From positions 372,001 to 436,000 of the forward strand of contig JADJMW010000001.1 in the NCBI GenBank assembly GCA_016709385.1: a DNA stretch of 64,000 nucleotides. The letters are read 5' to 3'. This DNA is from Candidatus Rubrivivax defluviihabitans. GTDB taxonomy: Bacteria > Pseudomonadota > Gammaproteobacteria > Burkholderiales > Burkholderiaceae_C. Under the pieces are notes generated by a model. The model made no database searches, was not told the DNA's origin, and saw nothing but the letters and a program-made list of their open reading frames with translations. The position numbers and the translations under genes were made by a program. The stretch's first letter is position 1. Each line of letters opens with the position of its first letter. Positions 1 through 11,319 of this stretch are shown piece by piece.

Positions 1-77
1 TGAGTCCACCCCGCCACCGCATCCCCTTCAGAGTTGGCGGCCCGCCTTGCCTTGCGGCCGCATTGAGGAGTTGACAC

Positions 78-626
78 ATCGCTACCTTCATGGACCGTCG
101 CACGCCGAACGCGGAGCGCAAGCACAGGTTGAACCGGGAGATCATGGCGCCGCAGGTGCGCCTGAACGGGGTGGAGAACGAGCCGCTGGGCATCGTTTCC
201 ACGATGGAGGCCTTGCGCATGGCCGGCGAGCTGGACGTCGATCTCGTGGAGATCGCAGCCACGGCGGACCCGCCGGTGTGCCGGTTGATGGACTACGGCA
301 AGTTCAAGTACCAGGAACAGAAGAAGGCCGCCGAAGCCAAGAGCAAGCAGAAGGTCATCGAGGTCAAGGAAGTCAAGTTCCGCCCCGGCACCGACGAAGG
401 CGACTATGCGATCAAGATGCGCAATCTGCGCCGCTTCATCGCCGAGGACGGCGACAAGGGCAAGGTCACGCTGCGCTACCGGGGCCGCGAGATCACGCAC
501 CAGGATATCGGCATGCGCATGCTGGAGCGCATCCGCGACGAACTCTCCGACGTGGCGGTCGTCGAGCACATGCCCAAGCTGGAAGGGCGCCAGATGATCA
601 TGGTGCTGGCGCCGAAACGGAAGTAG
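78..626 (+). CDS. infC: Translation initiation factor IF-3, probable ATC start
   Basis: IF-3 binds the 30S subunit and proofreads start-codon selection. The protein has the N-terminal domain (VRLNGVE, then DLVEIAATADPPVCRLMDYGKF), the lysine-rich linker, and the C-terminal domain with KFRPGTDEGDY, RGREITHQ and the ending GRQMIMVLAPKRK. A Shine-Dalgarno-like GAGGAG at 65-70 lies 7 nt before an in-frame ATC at 78 but 19 nt before the first ATG at 90; an in-frame TGA at 72-74 rules out anything further upstream. Rare ATT/ATC/ATA starts are known for infC and underlie its autoregulation, so I choose ATC at 78 (182 aa); the ATG start would give 178 aa. It heads the conserved infC-rpmI-rplT-pheST order. 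The TGA at 1-3 may be the end of thrS, the usual upstream gene, but too little is present to say. Confidence 0.93.
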   Translation: MATFMDRRTPNAERKHRLNREIMAPQVRLNGVENEPLGIVSTMEALRMAGELDVDLVEIAATADPPVCRLMDYGKFKYQEQKKAAEAKSKQKVIEVKEVKFRPGTDEGDYAIKMRNLRRFIAEDGDKGKVTLRYRGREITHQDIGMRMLERIRDELSDVAVVEHMPKLEGRQMIMVLAPKRK

Positions 627-778
627 GGAATCAGGATTTCGGCGGCACGGTCCGGTCACCGTGAAGCCGAAGAGTGCCGGCGGCACGAAGGTGCCAAGGC
701 GAAGAAGCTGTTGCAGGCCGACAAGCACGCGGAAGCGGTTTCCGAGTCGCCTGCAGGAGTCACTTAGAAGGAGCAGTC

Positions 779-982
779 ATGCCCAAGATGAAGACCAAGA
801 GCGGCGCCAAGAAGCGCTTCCGCGTCCGTCCGGGGGGGACCGTCAAGCGCGGTCAGGCGTTCAAGCGCCACATCCTCACCAAGAAGAGCACCAGCCGCAA
901 GCGCGACCTGCGCGGCCCGACCAACGTGCACGAGTCCGACCTGGGAGGCATCGCCAAGATGCTGCCCATGGCAGGCCTCTGA
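779..982 (+). CDS. rpmI: 50S ribosomal protein L35
   Basis: Small basic ribosomal protein of 67 aa beginning MPKMKTKSGAKKRF, the family signature, and ending GIAKMLPMAGL. AGAAGGAG sits about 5 nt before the ATG. The 152 nt between infC and rpmI carry no recognisable gene. rplT follows after 29 nt, as in most bacteria, where L35 and L20 are co-transcribed and often controlled together by L20; no L20-binding structure was identified here by eye. Confidence 0.97.
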   Translation: MPKMKTKSGAKKRFRVRPGGTVKRGQAFKRHILTKKSTSRKRDLRGPTNVHESDLGGIAKMLPMAGL

Positions 983-1011
983 TCTTCCACTGACGGACAA
1001 GGAGAACACAT

Positions 1012-1368
1012 ATGCCTCGCGTCAAACGTGGTGTCACGGCACACGCCCGCCACAAGAAGATCCTGGCCCTGGCCAAGGGCTTCCGCGGCCGCCGCAAGAA
1101 TGTCTTCCGCATCGCCAAGCAGGCGGTGATGAAGGCCGGTCAATACGCCTACCGCGACCGCCGCACCCGCAAGCGGGTCTTCCGCCAGCTCTGGATCGCG
1201 CGCATCAATGCCGCGGCCCGTGCCGGTGGCATCACCTACAGCAAGTTCATGGCCGGGCTGAAGAAGGCCAATATCGAGATCGACCGCAAGGTGCTGTCCG
1301 ACATGGCCATCCACGACCCGGCGGCGTTTACGAGCATCGTCGACAAGGTGAAGGCTCAACTGGCTTGA
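1012..1368 (+). CDS. rplT: 50S ribosomal protein L20
   Basis: L20 binds 23S rRNA early in 50S assembly. The 118-aa product starts MPRVKRGVTAHARHKKIL and has KGFRGRRKNVFRIAKQAV and the RDRRTRKRVFRQLWIARINA block, all diagnostic; length is normal. AAGGAGAA lies 6-7 nt before the ATG. The gene ends just before a perfect hairpin and a rho-independent terminator that separate it from pheS. Confidence 0.98.
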   Translation: MPRVKRGVTAHARHKKILALAKGFRGRRKNVFRIAKQAVMKAGQYAYRDRRTRKRVFRQLWIARINAAARAGGITYSKFMAGLKKANIEIDRKVLSDMAIHDPAAFTSIVDKVKAQLA

Positions 1369-1374
1369 CGCCGA

Positions 1375-1398
1375 GCTGCCGTGCAGGTGCACGGCAGC
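1375..1398 (+). other. Perfect hairpin between rplT and pheS
   Basis: An 11-bp perfect inverted repeat (GCTGCCGTGCA, 2-nt spacer, TGCACGGCAGC) begins 7 nt after the rplT stop. It has no T-tract, so it may be an mRNA 3'-end stabiliser or the upstream element of the terminator that follows at 1413. Confidence 0.6.
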
Positions 1399-1412
1399 CG
1401 TCAATGCAGACG

Positions 1413-1440
1413 AAGGCCGTCACCTGGGGACGGCCTTTTC
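1413..1440 (+). terminator. Rho-independent terminator or attenuator before pheS
   Basis: A 9-bp stem (AAGGCCGTC / GACGGCCTT) with a 7-nt loop runs into TT and then C, a weak U-tract. It lies between rplT and pheS, the place where enterobacteria carry the pheM attenuator. No Phe-rich leader peptide precedes it here, so simple partial termination between the ribosomal and synthetase genes is the plainer reading. Confidence 0.6.
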
Positions 1441-1478
1441 ACTTCTTCGTTGCACGAACTTCTTTCGCCCCCACGAGC

Positions 1479-2522
1479 ATGAACGATCTGGAACAACTGG
1501 CAGCCGCGGCACGGGCCGACTTCGAAGCCGCGCCGACGCCGGCCGAACTGGAAAACGCCAAGGCGCGCTACCTGGGCAAGGCTGGCCGCGTCACCGAGCT
1601 GCTGAAGGCGCTGGGCGCCTTGCCGGTGGAGCAGAAGAAGACCCGCGGTGCCGAGATCAACCAGGCCAAGGCGGGCATCGAAGCCGCCCTGCAGGCGCGC
1701 CGCGATGCGCTGGCCGCCGCCGAACTGCAGCGCCAGTTGCAGGCCGAGGCGCTGGACGTCACGCTGCCCGGCCGCCGCCGCGGCACGGGCGGCCTGCACC
1801 CGGTGAGCCGCACCATCGAGCGCATCGAGGCCATCTTCGGCAGCATGGGTTTCGACGTCGCCGAAGGCCCCGAGATCGAGACCGACTGGATGAGCTTCAC
1901 CGCGCTGAACAACCCCGAGAACCACCCCGCGCGGTCGATGCAGGACACGTTCTATGTCGACATGAAGGACGGCGAAGGTCGCTGGCTCAACCTGCGCCCG
2001 CACACCAGTCCGATGCAGGTGCGTTACGCCCGCGCCCATGCGGCGAAATATGCCGGTGTGGACCCGATGCCCGAAATTCGCGTCATCGCCCCCGGCCGCA
2101 CCTACCGCGTCGACAGCGACGCCACGCATTCGCCCATGTTCCACCAGTGCGAAGGCCTGTGGATCGGCGAGAACGTCAGCTTCAAGGACCTGAAGGTGGT
2201 ATTCATCGACTTCGTGCGCCAGTTCTTCGAGACCGACGATTTCGACGTGCGCTTCCGCCCCAGCTTTTTCCCCTTCACCGAGCCCAGTGCCGAGATCGAC
2301 ATCGCCTTCCGCAGCGGCCCGCTGGCCGGCCGTTGGCTGGAAGTGGCCGGCTCGGGCCAGGTGCACCCGAACGTGGTGCGCGCCTACGGCCTGGACCCCG
2401 AGCACCACATCGGCTTCGCCTTCGGCATCGGCCCCGACCGCCTGGCCATGCTGCGCTACGGCATCGACGACCTGCGGCTGATGTTCGACGGCGACCTGCG
2501 TTTCCTGAGCCAATTCAACTGA
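1479..2522 (+). CDS. pheS: Phenylalanyl-tRNA synthetase alpha subunit
   Basis: Catalytic subunit of the alpha2-beta2 enzyme that charges tRNA-Phe. The N-terminal coiled-coil tRNA-binding region (about residues 1-90) is followed by the class II core with HPVSRTIERIEAIF, motif 2 (GRTYRVDSDATHSPMFHQCEG), the FRPSFFPFTEPSAEID stretch and motif 3 (GIGPDRLAMLRYGI). The 347-aa length is normal for Burkholderiales. The frame is open upstream to 1365, but homology begins at MNDLEQL, so ATG 1479 is chosen. pheT follows after 37 nt. Confidence 0.97.
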   Translation: MNDLEQLAAAARADFEAAPTPAELENAKARYLGKAGRVTELLKALGALPVEQKKTRGAEINQAKAGIEAALQARRDALAAAELQRQLQAEALDVTLPGRRRGTGGLHPVSRTIERIEAIFGSMGFDVAEGPEIETDWMSFTALNNPENHPARSMQDTFYVDMKDGEGRWLNLRPHTSPMQVRYARAHAAKYAGVDPMPEIRVIAPGRTYRVDSDATHSPMFHQCEGLWIGENVSFKDLKVVFIDFVRQFFETDDFDVRFRPSFFPFTEPSAEIDIAFRSGPLAGRWLEVAGSGQVHPNVVRAYGLDPEHHIGFAFGIGPDRLAMLRYGIDDLRLMFDGDLRFLSQFN

Positions 2523-2559
2523 GCGCCGCGCCGCTGTACCCACCGAAGACCGAGATCCC

Positions 2560-4976
2560 ATGCAATTCCCCGAGTCCTGGTTGCGCGAGTTCTGCAACCC
2601 GCCGTTGAACACACAGCAGTTGGCCGACCTGCTCACCATGTCGGGCATGGAGGTCGAGGACCTGCGCCCGGTGGCGCCGCCCTTTTCCGGCGTCGTGGTG
2701 GCCGAGATCCTGAGCGCCGAGCCGCACCCGCAGGCCGACCGGCTGCGCGTGTGCCAGGTCAGCGTCGGTGCCGGCGAGCCGTTGCAGATCGTGTGCGGCG
2801 CGCCCAATGCGCGCGCCGGGCTGAAGGCGCCGCTGGCCGTCGTCGGCGCCGAACTGCCCTCAGGCGACGATGGCCGGCCGTTCAAGATCGGCGTCGGCCG
2901 GCTGCGCGGCGTGGAGAGCCGCGGCATGCTGTGCAGCGCACGCGAACTGAAGATCGCCGACGACCACGGCGGCCTGCTCGAACTGGCGCCCGACGCGCCC
3001 GTGGGAACCGACATCCGCCAGTGGCTCAAGCTCGACGACACCGTCTTCACCCTCAAGCTCACGCCCAATCTGGCGCATGCGCTGAGCGTCTTCGGCATCG
3101 CGCGCGAAGTCTCGGCCCTGACCGGCGCGCCGCTGCACACGCCGGCCATACACCCCGTGGCTCCCGCCTTCGCCGACAAGCTGCCGGTGGAAGTGCAGGC
3201 GGCCGACCTGTGCGGCCGCTTCTCGGGCCGCATCGTGCGCGGCGTGAACACGCAGGCGCGCACGCCGGGCTGGATGGTGGAACGCCTGGCGCGCTGCGGC
3301 CAGCGCAGCGTCACCGCGCTCGTCGACATCTCGAACTACGTGATGTTCGAATACGGCCGCCCCTCGCACATCTTCGACTTGGACAAGATCCACGACAAGC
3401 TGGTGGTGCGCTGGGCGCGTCGGGGCGAGACGCTCGAGCTGCTCAACGGGAATACGGTGGAACTCGACGCCAGCGTGGGCGTGATCGCCGACAGCCAGGG
3501 CGTGGAGTCGCTGGCCGGCATCATGGGCGGCGAAGCCACGGCCGTGTCCGACGAGACGAAGAATGTCTACGTGGAGGCCGCCTTCTGGTGGCCCGAAGCG
3601 GTGCAGGGGCGTTCACGCCGCTACAACTTCAGCACCGACGCCGGCCACCGTTTCGAGCGCGGCGTCGACCCGGCTTCGACGGTGGAGCATGTCGAGCGCA
3701 TCACGCAACTCATCATCGACATCTGTGGCGGCCAGGCCGGGCCGATGGACGACCAGGTGCTGCGCCTGCCCGAGGCGGCGCCGGTGACTGTGCGCGTGGA
3801 CCGCGCCGCCAAGGTCATCGGCATGCCGCTGACGCAGGCGCAGTGCGCCGAAGTCTTCCAGCGCCTGGGCCTGCAGTTCACGCAGCAACCCGGCCACCTG
3901 ACCGTGCGGCCACCGAGCTGGCGCTTCGACCTGAAGATCGAGGAAGACCTGATAGAGGAGCTGATCCGCGTCATCGGCTACGACCAGCTGCCGCTGACGC
4001 CGCCGCTGGCGCCGGTGACCGCGCGCGTGCGGCCCGGAGTCGCGCCGCAGCGCGCACACCCGTGCGCCGCGCGCTGGCCGCGCTGGACTACCAGGAGACG
4101 ATCGGCTTCAGCTTCGTCGAGGAACGCTGGGAGCACGAACTCGCCGGCAACCCCGACCCGATCAAGGTGCTCAACCCGATTGCCGCGCCGCTGGCGGTGA
4201 TGCGCTCCAGCCTCGTCGGCAGCCTGCTGCAGGTGCTGCGCACGAACCTGGCACGCAAGGCTGGCCGCGTGCGGGTGTTCGAGATCGGCCGCGTCTTCAA
4301 GCGCGACGCCGGCGTGCCCGATGGCCCGCTCACGGTGGCGGGGCTGCACCAGCCGATGCGCGTGGCCGGCCTGGTCAGCGGCTCTGCCGACGGCCTGCAG
4401 TGGGGCCGCAAGGAGCAGGGTGTGGACTTCTTCGATGTCAAGGGCGATGTCGAGTCGCTGCTGGCGCCACGGCGCCCGATCTTCGTACCGGCCACGCACC
4501 CCGCGCTGCACCCCGGGCGCTGTGCCCGCGTGGAACTCGACGGCCGCGCCGTCGGCATCGTGGGCGAATTGCACCCGCAGTGGCGCCAGGCCTACGAACT
4601 GCCCCAGGCGCCCATGCTGTTCGAACTGGATCTGGACGCGGTGCTCGACTGCCCGGTCCCGGTCTTCACCCCCGTACCGCGCCAGCAACCTGCCTACCGC
4701 GACGTGGCGCTGGTGTTGCGCGACGACGTGAGCCACGACGCGTTGATGTCCGAGCTGCGCGCCGACCCGGCCAGCCTGATCCGCAACGCCACGCTGTTCG
4801 ACATCTACAAGCCGGCCACGTCGGTGCCTGGCCTCAAGGCTGGCGAGCGTAGCCTGGCGGTGCGGCTGGAACTGCTCGACGCCGAGACCACGCTCACCGA
4901 CGACCGCATCGACGCCGCGGTGGCCGCTGCGGTGGCGCGTGCGGAACAGGCTTTCGGCGCCCGGCTGCGAGCCTGA
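2560..4976 (+). CDS. pheT: Phenylalanyl-tRNA synthetase beta subunit, frameshifted in this sequence
   Basis: The beta subunit contributes tRNA binding, editing and the anticodon-binding domain. The first frame (2560 to about 4033) encodes the EMAP-like tRNA-binding region (ADRLRVCQVSVG), B3/B4 editing domain and B5; the second frame (about 4061 to 4976) encodes the B8-like core (RRALAALDYQETIGFSFVEE) and the C-terminal ferredoxin-fold anticodon-binding domain (PAYRDVALVLRDDVSHD). The reading frame changes in a 30-nt zone. Removing one C from CCC at 4033-4035 and one from CCC at 4059-4061 restores a continuous 804-aa protein with a normal junction (RVRPESRRSAHTVRRAL). The enzyme is essential and both halves are perfectly conserved, so sequence error is more likely than a pseudogene. 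Confidence 0.93.
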
Positions 4977-4994
4977 AAGAAAGGGAACCGTGCC

Positions 4995-5348
4995 ATGACC
5001 GAACCCCAGGAAGGCGTGATCCTGCCCACGCTGGAGGCGCCCACGCTGACCAAGGCCGAACTGGCCGATCTGCTGTTCGATCGCCTGGGCCTGAACAAGC
5101 GTGAATCGAAGGACATGGTCGAGGCGTTCTTCGAGATCGTGCACGGCAGCCTGGTCGAAGGCCACGACGTCAAGCTCTCGGGCTTTGGCAATTTCAATAT
5201 CCGGCGCAAGGCGCCGCGCCCCGGACGCAACCCGCGCACCGGCGAGGCGATTCCCATCAAGGCACGCAATGTCGTCACCTTCCACGCCAGTCACAAATTG
5301 AAAGCCATCGTGCAAGGTGACACGCCGCCCGCGGAGGAGTTCGAGTAG
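4995..5348 (+). CDS. ihfA: Integration host factor alpha subunit
   Basis: Nucleoid protein that bends DNA as a heterodimer with IHF-beta. The 117-aa product carries the HU/IHF fold with TKAELADLLFDRLGLNKRES, GHDVKLSGFGNF, and the DNA-binding arm RRKAPRPGRNPRTGEAIPI, in which RPGRNPxTGE is diagnostic. It has a 15-residue N-terminal and a short acidic C-terminal extension, common in Burkholderiales. It sits 18 nt after pheT, so it is part of the pheST-ihfA transcript. Confidence 0.97.
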   Translation: MTEPQEGVILPTLEAPTLTKAELADLLFDRLGLNKRESKDMVEAFFEIVHGSLVEGHDVKLSGFGNFNIRRKAPRPGRNPRTGEAIPIKARNVVTFHASHKLKAIVQGDTPPAEEFE

Positions 5349-5382
5349 AGTCTAGATTCGTGCTCCGATCCCATTGATTTCA

Positions 5383-5838
5383 ATGGAGAAAACGCTCCCC
5401 GCCATCCCCGCCAAACGCTACTTCACGATCGGTGAGGTGAGTGAGTTGTGCGGCGTCAAGCCGTATGTGCTGCGTTACTGGGAGCAGGAATTCACGCAGC
5501 TGAAACCCATGAAGCGCCGCGGCAACCGGCGCTATTACCAGCACCACGAGGTGCTGCTGATCCGGCGCATCCGCGAGCTGCTGTACGACCAGGGCTTCAC
5601 GATCAGCGGCGCGCGCAACCGCTTGTCGGATGCCGTGGCGGCCGCGCGTGCGGCCGAGGCCGAGTCGATCCAGGTCGCGCAGGCCGGCGTCGCCAGCGTG
5701 GCGAGCACCGAACCACCAGCCGATGCCGGCGCGCTGACGTCCATCGACGAGGGTGACGCGCCCGCTGCGCCGTGGGCCCTGGAGCCCGGGCCGCTGCGCG
5801 CCGAGCTGATGTCGATCCGCGATCTGCTCAGTGCGTGA
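5383..5838 (+). CDS. MerR family transcriptional regulator
   Basis: A 151-aa protein with an N-terminal winged helix-turn-helix of the MerR type: FTIGEVSELCGVKPYVLRYW, then KPMKRRGNRRYYQHHEVLLIRRI. The C-terminal part is Ala/Pro-rich and has no metal-binding cysteines, so the ligand is unknown. I prefer ATG 5383 over an in-frame TTG at 5374. The ihfA-merR-tRNA-Pro order is conserved in Betaproteobacteria; the gene is 34 nt after ihfA and likely co-transcribed. Confidence 0.9.
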   Translation: MEKTLPAIPAKRYFTIGEVSELCGVKPYVLRYWEQEFTQLKPMKRRGNRRYYQHHEVLLIRRIRELLYDQGFTISGARNRLSDAVAAARAAEAESIQVAQAGVASVASTEPPADAGALTSIDEGDAPAAPWALEPGPLRAELMSIRDLLSA

Positions 5839-5879
5839 CCTCGGCAGCACAGCCGGGCAAGGTATACTGCAAGGCTTCG

Positions 5880-5957
<78 letters not shown>

Positions 5958-5966
5958 AAGAAATCA

Positions 5967-6003
5967 ACGGGTCAGCTCTCAAAAGGGGTTGGCCCGTTTT
6001 GTC
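5967..6003 (+). terminator. Terminator of tRNA-Pro
   Basis: ACGGGTCA pairs with TGGCCCGT (one G-T pair) across a 15-nt loop and is followed by TTTGTCTT. It lies 10 nt after the CCA end of tRNA-Pro. Confidence 0.75.
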
Positions 6004-6101
6004 TTCCTTCGGGCCACCGGCAAGACGCGTCCAGCGTGACCGTTGACAGCATCACTCCCGCAGCCGAAGCTAGCCGTTCGCCATCGCGACGGGAGCGCCT
6101 C

Positions 6102-6800
6102 ATGATCAAGCTGTTCCAGTTTGCACCGGCCTTCGGCCTGCCCAACGCCAGCCCCTTCTGCATGAAGCTGGAGACGTATCTGCGCATGGCCGGGCTACCG
6201 TTCCAGCTGGTGAACAGCGGCGACGTATTCAAGGCGCCGAAGCGCAAGCTGCCCTACATCGATGATGGCGGCACCGTCGTCGCCGATTCGGGTTTCATCA
6301 TCGACTACCTGAAGGGCCGCTATGGCGACCCGCTGGATGACGCGCTGTCGCCGCTCCAGCGCGCCCTGGCGACGGCCTTCCAGCGCCTGTTCGAGGAAGA
6401 TCTTTACTGGGCCGTGGTGCAGACGCGTTGGGCCGAGGATGCCGGCTGGGCGAAGACGCGCCAGGCGTTCTTCGCCGCGATGCCGCTACCGCTGCGCTGG
6501 TTCGTGCCGGTGCTGGCTCGGCGCGGGCTGCTGGCCGAGATGCGCGGGCACGGCATGGGCCGACACACGGCTGGGGAGATCCACGCCATCGGCTGCCGCG
6601 ACGTGACGGCGATCGCGGACTTTCTCGGCGACAAGCCGTTCATGCTGGGCGAACAGCCGACTTCGCTGGACGCGTGTGCCCACGCGTTCCTGGCCAACTT
6701 GCTGTGGGCGCCCGTCGCGTCTCCGATCCAGCGCCACGCGCAGGCGCGCCCCGCATTGGAGGCCTACTGCCAGCGCATGAAGGCCCGGTACTTCAGCTGA
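6102..6800 (+). CDS. Glutathione S-transferase family protein
   Basis: A 232-aa soluble protein with an N-terminal thioredoxin-like domain (MIKLFQFAPAFGLPNASPFC, KRKLPYIDDGG, VADSGFIIDYLKGRYG) and an all-helical C-terminal domain typical of the GST/metaxin-like (Tom37/FAXC) branch. ADSGFI matches the glutathione gamma-glutamyl-binding position. The substrate cannot be predicted. The frame is open upstream, but homology starts at ATG 6102. It stands alone between the tRNA-Pro terminator and the convergent hppA gene. Confidence 0.85.
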   Translation: MIKLFQFAPAFGLPNASPFCMKLETYLRMAGLPFQLVNSGDVFKAPKRKLPYIDDGGTVVADSGFIIDYLKGRYGDPLDDALSPLQRALATAFQRLFEEDLYWAVVQTRWAEDAGWAKTRQAFFAAMPLPLRWFVPVLARRGLLAEMRGHGMGRHTAGEIHAIGCRDVTAIADFLGDKPFMLGEQPTSLDACAHAFLANLLWAPVASPIQRHAQARPALEAYCQRMKARYFS

Positions 6801-6842
6801 CCGGTCCGGACGTGCGCCGAAGTGAGCGCCAGAAAGAGGAAC

Positions 6843-6861
6843 GGGCCGGAATGACCGGCCC
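6843..6861 (-). terminator. Terminator-like hairpin after hppA
   Basis: A 7-bp GGGCCGG/CCGGCCC stem with a 5-nt loop lies 31 nt past the hppA stop. Read on the minus strand it is followed by GTTCCTCTTTC, a weak T-rich tail. It may also help end the convergent GST transcript. Confidence 0.55.
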
Positions 6862-6891
6862 ACCTGCGTCGGACGGTGTCGTGCCGCTCGA

Positions 6892-9348
<2,457 letters not shown>

Positions 9349-9571
9349 GGAAAAGGCTCCTCTTCGATCGGGTCTTCTGAACGGGGGGCGCAGTCACCGG
9401 ACCGTGTTCCCCGGGCCAAGCGCTTCTCAAACCGCCGCGGATGCTACAGGACGCGCGCATCCGCCCGGCCGGGGTCTGGCGCCGGGCAGCCGCGTTGCGT
9501 CAGGGCAGGGCAAGCTGCATGCCTAGAATCCGCTCTTACACTGACACAGCGCTTTCCACGAGGCCGCCTCC

Positions 9572-10111
9572 ATGAGCTTGCACAACGTGACGCCGGGCGC
9601 CAAGGCGCCGGACGAGTTCAACGTCATCATCGAGATCCCGATGAATGCCGACCCCATCAAGTACGAGGTCGACCATGACTCCGGCGCCATGTTCGTGGAC
9701 CGTTTCATGTCCACCGCCATGCACTACCCGTGCAACTACGGCTACATCCCGAATACGCTGGCCGACGACGGCGACCCGGTCGACGTGCTGGTGGTCACGC
9801 CGGTACCGCTGATCCCCGGCGTGGTGGTCACCTGCCGGCCCCTGGGCCTGCTGAGGATGGACGACGAGGCCGGCGGCGACAACAAGCTGCTGGCGGTGCC
9901 GATCGACAAGATCCTGTCGATCTACACGCAGTGGAAGAAGCCCGAGGACCTGAACCCGCTGCGGCTGAAGACCATCCAGCACTTCTTCGAGCACTACAAG
10001 GACCTGGAAGAGGGCAAGTGGGTCAAGGTGCTGGGCTGGGAAGGTCCGGACAGTGCGCGCGCGGAAGTGCGCACCGGCATGGCCAACTGGGCCGCGCTGC
10101 ACAGGTCCTGA
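9572..10111 (+). CDS. ppa: Inorganic pyrophosphatase (family I, soluble)
   Basis: Cytoplasmic enzyme that hydrolyses PPi to phosphate and drives biosynthesis. The 179-aa product has the family I core: FNVIIEIP, KYEVDHDSG, MHYPCNYGYIPNT, the metal-binding DDGDPVDVLV and the HYKDLEEGKWVKV block; length is normal. It is transcribed divergently from hppA across a 223-nt spacer, which has a -10-like TAGAAT near 9524 but no clear -35. Confidence 0.97.
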   Translation: MSLHNVTPGAKAPDEFNVIIEIPMNADPIKYEVDHDSGAMFVDRFMSTAMHYPCNYGYIPNTLADDGDPVDVLVVTPVPLIPGVVVTCRPLGLLRMDDEAGGDNKLLAVPIDKILSIYTQWKKPEDLNPLRLKTIQHFFEHYKDLEEGKWVKVLGWEGPDSARAEVRTGMANWAALHRS

Positions 10112-10127
10112 CCAGGCGCCGATCAGG

Positions 10128-11304
10128 TCAGCTGCTCTTGAACGGATTGCGTTCGCGCAGTTCGTCCACGTAGTCGCCGATGCCCGCGCCTTCGGCGGCG
10201 AGAAAGTCCGCCACCGCCGCGGCAAAGCGCGCATCGCGCAGCCAGTGCGCCGAATGGGTGGCCACCGGCAGCAGGCCGCGCGCCATCTTGTGCTCGCCCT
10301 GGGCGCCGCCTTCGAAGCGCACATAACCGTTGGCCAGGCACCAGGCCAGCGGCTGGTAGTAGCAGGCCTCGAAGTGCAGGCAGGGCACGTGTTCGGTGCA
10401 GCCCCAGTAGCGGCCCCAGGCCGTGCCTCGCGGCGGGTCGACCGCAATGAGCGCAGCGGCGATGGGTGCGTTGCCGCGGCGGGCCACGAACATCAGCCAG
10501 TTTTCCGCCATCGTGCGCGCCATGCGGGTGAAGAAGTCGCGCGTCAGGTAAGGCGTGCTGTGATGCGCGGCGTAGGTCAGCGTGTAGCAGCGGTGGAAGA
10601 AGTCCCACAGCGGCTCGGTGATGGCCGCGCCCTCGTGCACGCTGAAGCTCACGCCTTGTTCGGCGACGCGGCGGCGCTCCTGCTGGATTTTCTTGCGCTT
10701 GTCGCGCTGCAGGCGCTGCAGCAGGCCGGCGAAGTCCGCCACCGGCTGCGCCACGTCCTGCGTCCAGTGGAACTGCACACCCTGGCGCAGCATCCAGCCG
10801 GCACGCTGGAAAGCCGCGCGGTCGGCATCGTCGATGAACAGCACGTGCGCTGAAGACAGCCGGCCGTCCAGCGCCAGCCGGTGCAGCGGCCGCCACGAGC
10901 GCGTCGCGGCCGGCGTCGCTGCGCGCCAGCAGCCGCGTGCCGGGCACCGGCGTGAAGGGCACCGCGCCCAGCAGCTTGGGGTAGTAAGCCAGGCCGTGGC
11001 GCCGGTAGGCGTCGGCCCAGGCCCAGTCGAAGACATATTCGCCGTAGGAATGGCTCTTCAGATACAGCGCACAGGCGGCCTGCAGTTCGCCGCCGCGGTG
11101 CAGGGTCAGGAACTGCGGTGCCCAGCCGGTCTCTGGCACGGCGCTGCCCGAGGCGTGCAGCGCCGCCAGATATTCATGGCGCATGAACGGCGTGGGCGCG
11201 GCCTGCGCCTGCAGCAGGTCGTTCCAGGCCGCGGCGTCCAGGGCGGCAGGGTCCTGGTGCACGCGGATAACATCGTGTGCTTCTTCGACTCCGGCCTGTG
11301 TCAT
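10128..11304 (-). CDS. FemAB/DUF482-type N-acyltransferase, frameshifted in this sequence
   Basis: Predicted GNAT-fold N-acyltransferase of the COG3146/DUF482 group (annotated as peptidoglycan-biosynthesis related); the substrate is not known. The N-terminal part (RHEYLAALHASGSAVPETGW, YGEYVFDWAWADAYRRHGLA) is in one frame and the C-terminal part (KRKKIQQERRRVAEQGVSF, HFEACYYQPLAWCLANGY, FEGGAQGEHKMARG) in another. Dropping one base in GGCC near 10886-10893 joins them into 391 aa with a normal junction (DALVAALHRLALDGRLSS). The stated start leaves only 15 nt to divergent nadE, so a slightly later start is possible. It converges on ppa. Confidence 0.8.
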
Positions 11305-11319
11305 GCGGGTTCACGCATC

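Noticed and set aside
1404..1478. In-frame upstream extension of pheS containing Phe codons (RPFHFF), possible pheM-like leader peptide
   Set aside because: The Phe codons lie in and after the terminator's T-rich tail, not before the hairpin, and the frame runs straight into pheS without a stop.
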